This document shows, one piece after another, positions 24,548 to 26,584 of a stretch of 26,584 bases of DNA. How positions within the stretch are numbered: the first letter of the stretch is position 1; the number at the start of each line of letters is the position of its first letter. The notes beneath the pieces were generated by a model, which worked only from the letters and a program-made list of their open reading frames with translations, made no database searches and was not told where the DNA came from. The DNA comes from Clostridiales bacterium. GTDB lineage: Bacteria > Bacillota > Clostridia > Oscillospirales > QAMX01. The translations under genes were made by a program, and so were the position numbers. Location of the stretch: the NCBI GenBank assembly GCA_003149835.1, contig QAMX01000003.1, positions 1-26,584 of the forward strand, in the 5' to 3' direction.

Positions 24548-24845
24548 TAATATCGAAATCCAGACAAACGCGACGACGGAGATGTCGGCGGGCAAGTCAC
24601 GCCTCGAAACCAGAGAGCTTTCGGCCGGTGCGAGAAAGCATGAGGTCTGCGCCCTCCGCGCTCACTCCTGAGCGGCGCTGCTGAGAATCTGTACCCGCGC
24701 GTACGGCGGGCGGATGCGTAAGCGGCGACGGAGCAATGCACGTTACGGCATTCAATGAGGCGGCTTTTGCCGCAAAGTCAGGGTGGTACCGCGCAGGATC
24801 ATTGCGCCCCTTTTGCCGAACTCGGCAAAAGGGGCTTTTTGTTTT
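24548..24845 (+). promoter_or_regulatory. T-box riboswitch (tRNA-sensing leader)
   Basis: T-box leaders bind a specific uncharged tRNA and then allow transcription through a terminator. Stem I is closed by CGGAG/CTCCG (24577-24581 with 24654-24658) and GGCG/CGCC (24587-24590 with 24650-24653). Its distal AGAGAGC and GGTG loop elements lie at 24612-24630. The hallmark T-box sequence AGGGTGGTACCGCG lies at 24780-24793. The UGGU bulge pairs with a tRNA ending A73-CCA. The specifier codon must lie in 24640-24653. GUC (Val, 24645-24647), after a GA-purine context, is my best reading; CUG (Leu) and AUG (Met) also fit A73, while Ser, Gly and Cys do not. The controlled terminator is at 24806-24845. 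Confidence 0.93.
24806..24845 (+). terminator. Regulated terminator of the T-box leader
   Basis: A 13-bp stem (24806-24818 with 24823-24835) with a 4-nt loop is followed by TTTTTGTTTT. It lies 42 nt before the acyl-CoA synthetase start codon and directly after the T-box antiterminator sequence. Confidence 0.93.
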
Positions 24846-24886
24846 GTACCGAACCTGTAACAACTTAAAAAAACGGGGAATAGCAG

Positions 24887-26584
<1,698 letters not shown>

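Overview
The window looks like a chromosomal segment of a GC-rich, endospore-forming, anaerobic Firmicute of class Clostridia. This is inferred from a spoVAC-spoVAD-spoVAE cassette, a complete [FeFe]-hydrogenase maturation set (hydE, hydG, hydF plus a TM1266-type regulator), a T-box leader, a radical-SAM glycyl-radical activase and consensus parS sites. No rRNA, tRNA, CRISPR array, insertion sequence or phage gene was found, and the content is core-genome in character. A genus cannot be named from the sequence alone.

Layout. (1) 1-3144: pyrH and ligA on the minus strand, with structured non-coding DNA at the left edge where frr might be expected. (2) 3145-7445: two parS palindromes and the parA promoter, then parA, parB, serS and a GNAT acetyltransferase on the plus strand, closed by a strong terminator. 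(3) 7594-9471: the spoVA trio on the minus strand. A textbook forespore sigma-G/F promoter for it sits inside the terminator of the preceding hyd operon. (4) 9661-13697: the minus-strand operon TM1266-hydE-hydG-hydF, with a consensus promoter and a leader that looks like a transcription attenuator. (5) 13995-16724: two half-size CHR (chromate-type) transporter genes followed by a cytoplasmic gamma-glutamyltransferase-like gene. (6) 16942-21359: alpha/beta hydrolase, Gfo/Idh/MocA oxidoreductase, isochorismatase-like hydrolase and a long CsaB-type pyruvyl transferase. (7) 21360-21866: a gene-free stretch that folds like 6S RNA. (8) 21867-24310: a DUF1292 protein, a glycyl-radical-enzyme activase and a PHP-domain protein, all on the minus strand. 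(9) 24513-26584: a promoter, a T-box riboswitch with its terminator, and an AMP-forming acyl-CoA synthetase on the plus strand.

How the parts work together. ParA/ParB/parS form a chromosome segregation module. HydE, HydG and HydF assemble the 2Fe subcluster of [FeFe]-hydrogenase, although no hydrogenase structural gene is present here. SpoVAC/AD/AE move Ca-dipicolinate into the spore. The most unusual points are regulatory: a tRNA-sensing T-box in front of an acyl-CoA synthetase, which could make branched-acid activation an amino-acid biosynthesis step; an attenuator-like leader ahead of the hydrogenase maturation operon; and the sporulation promoter hidden in a terminator loop. Assignments rest on motifs and gene context read by eye, and no database search was run.
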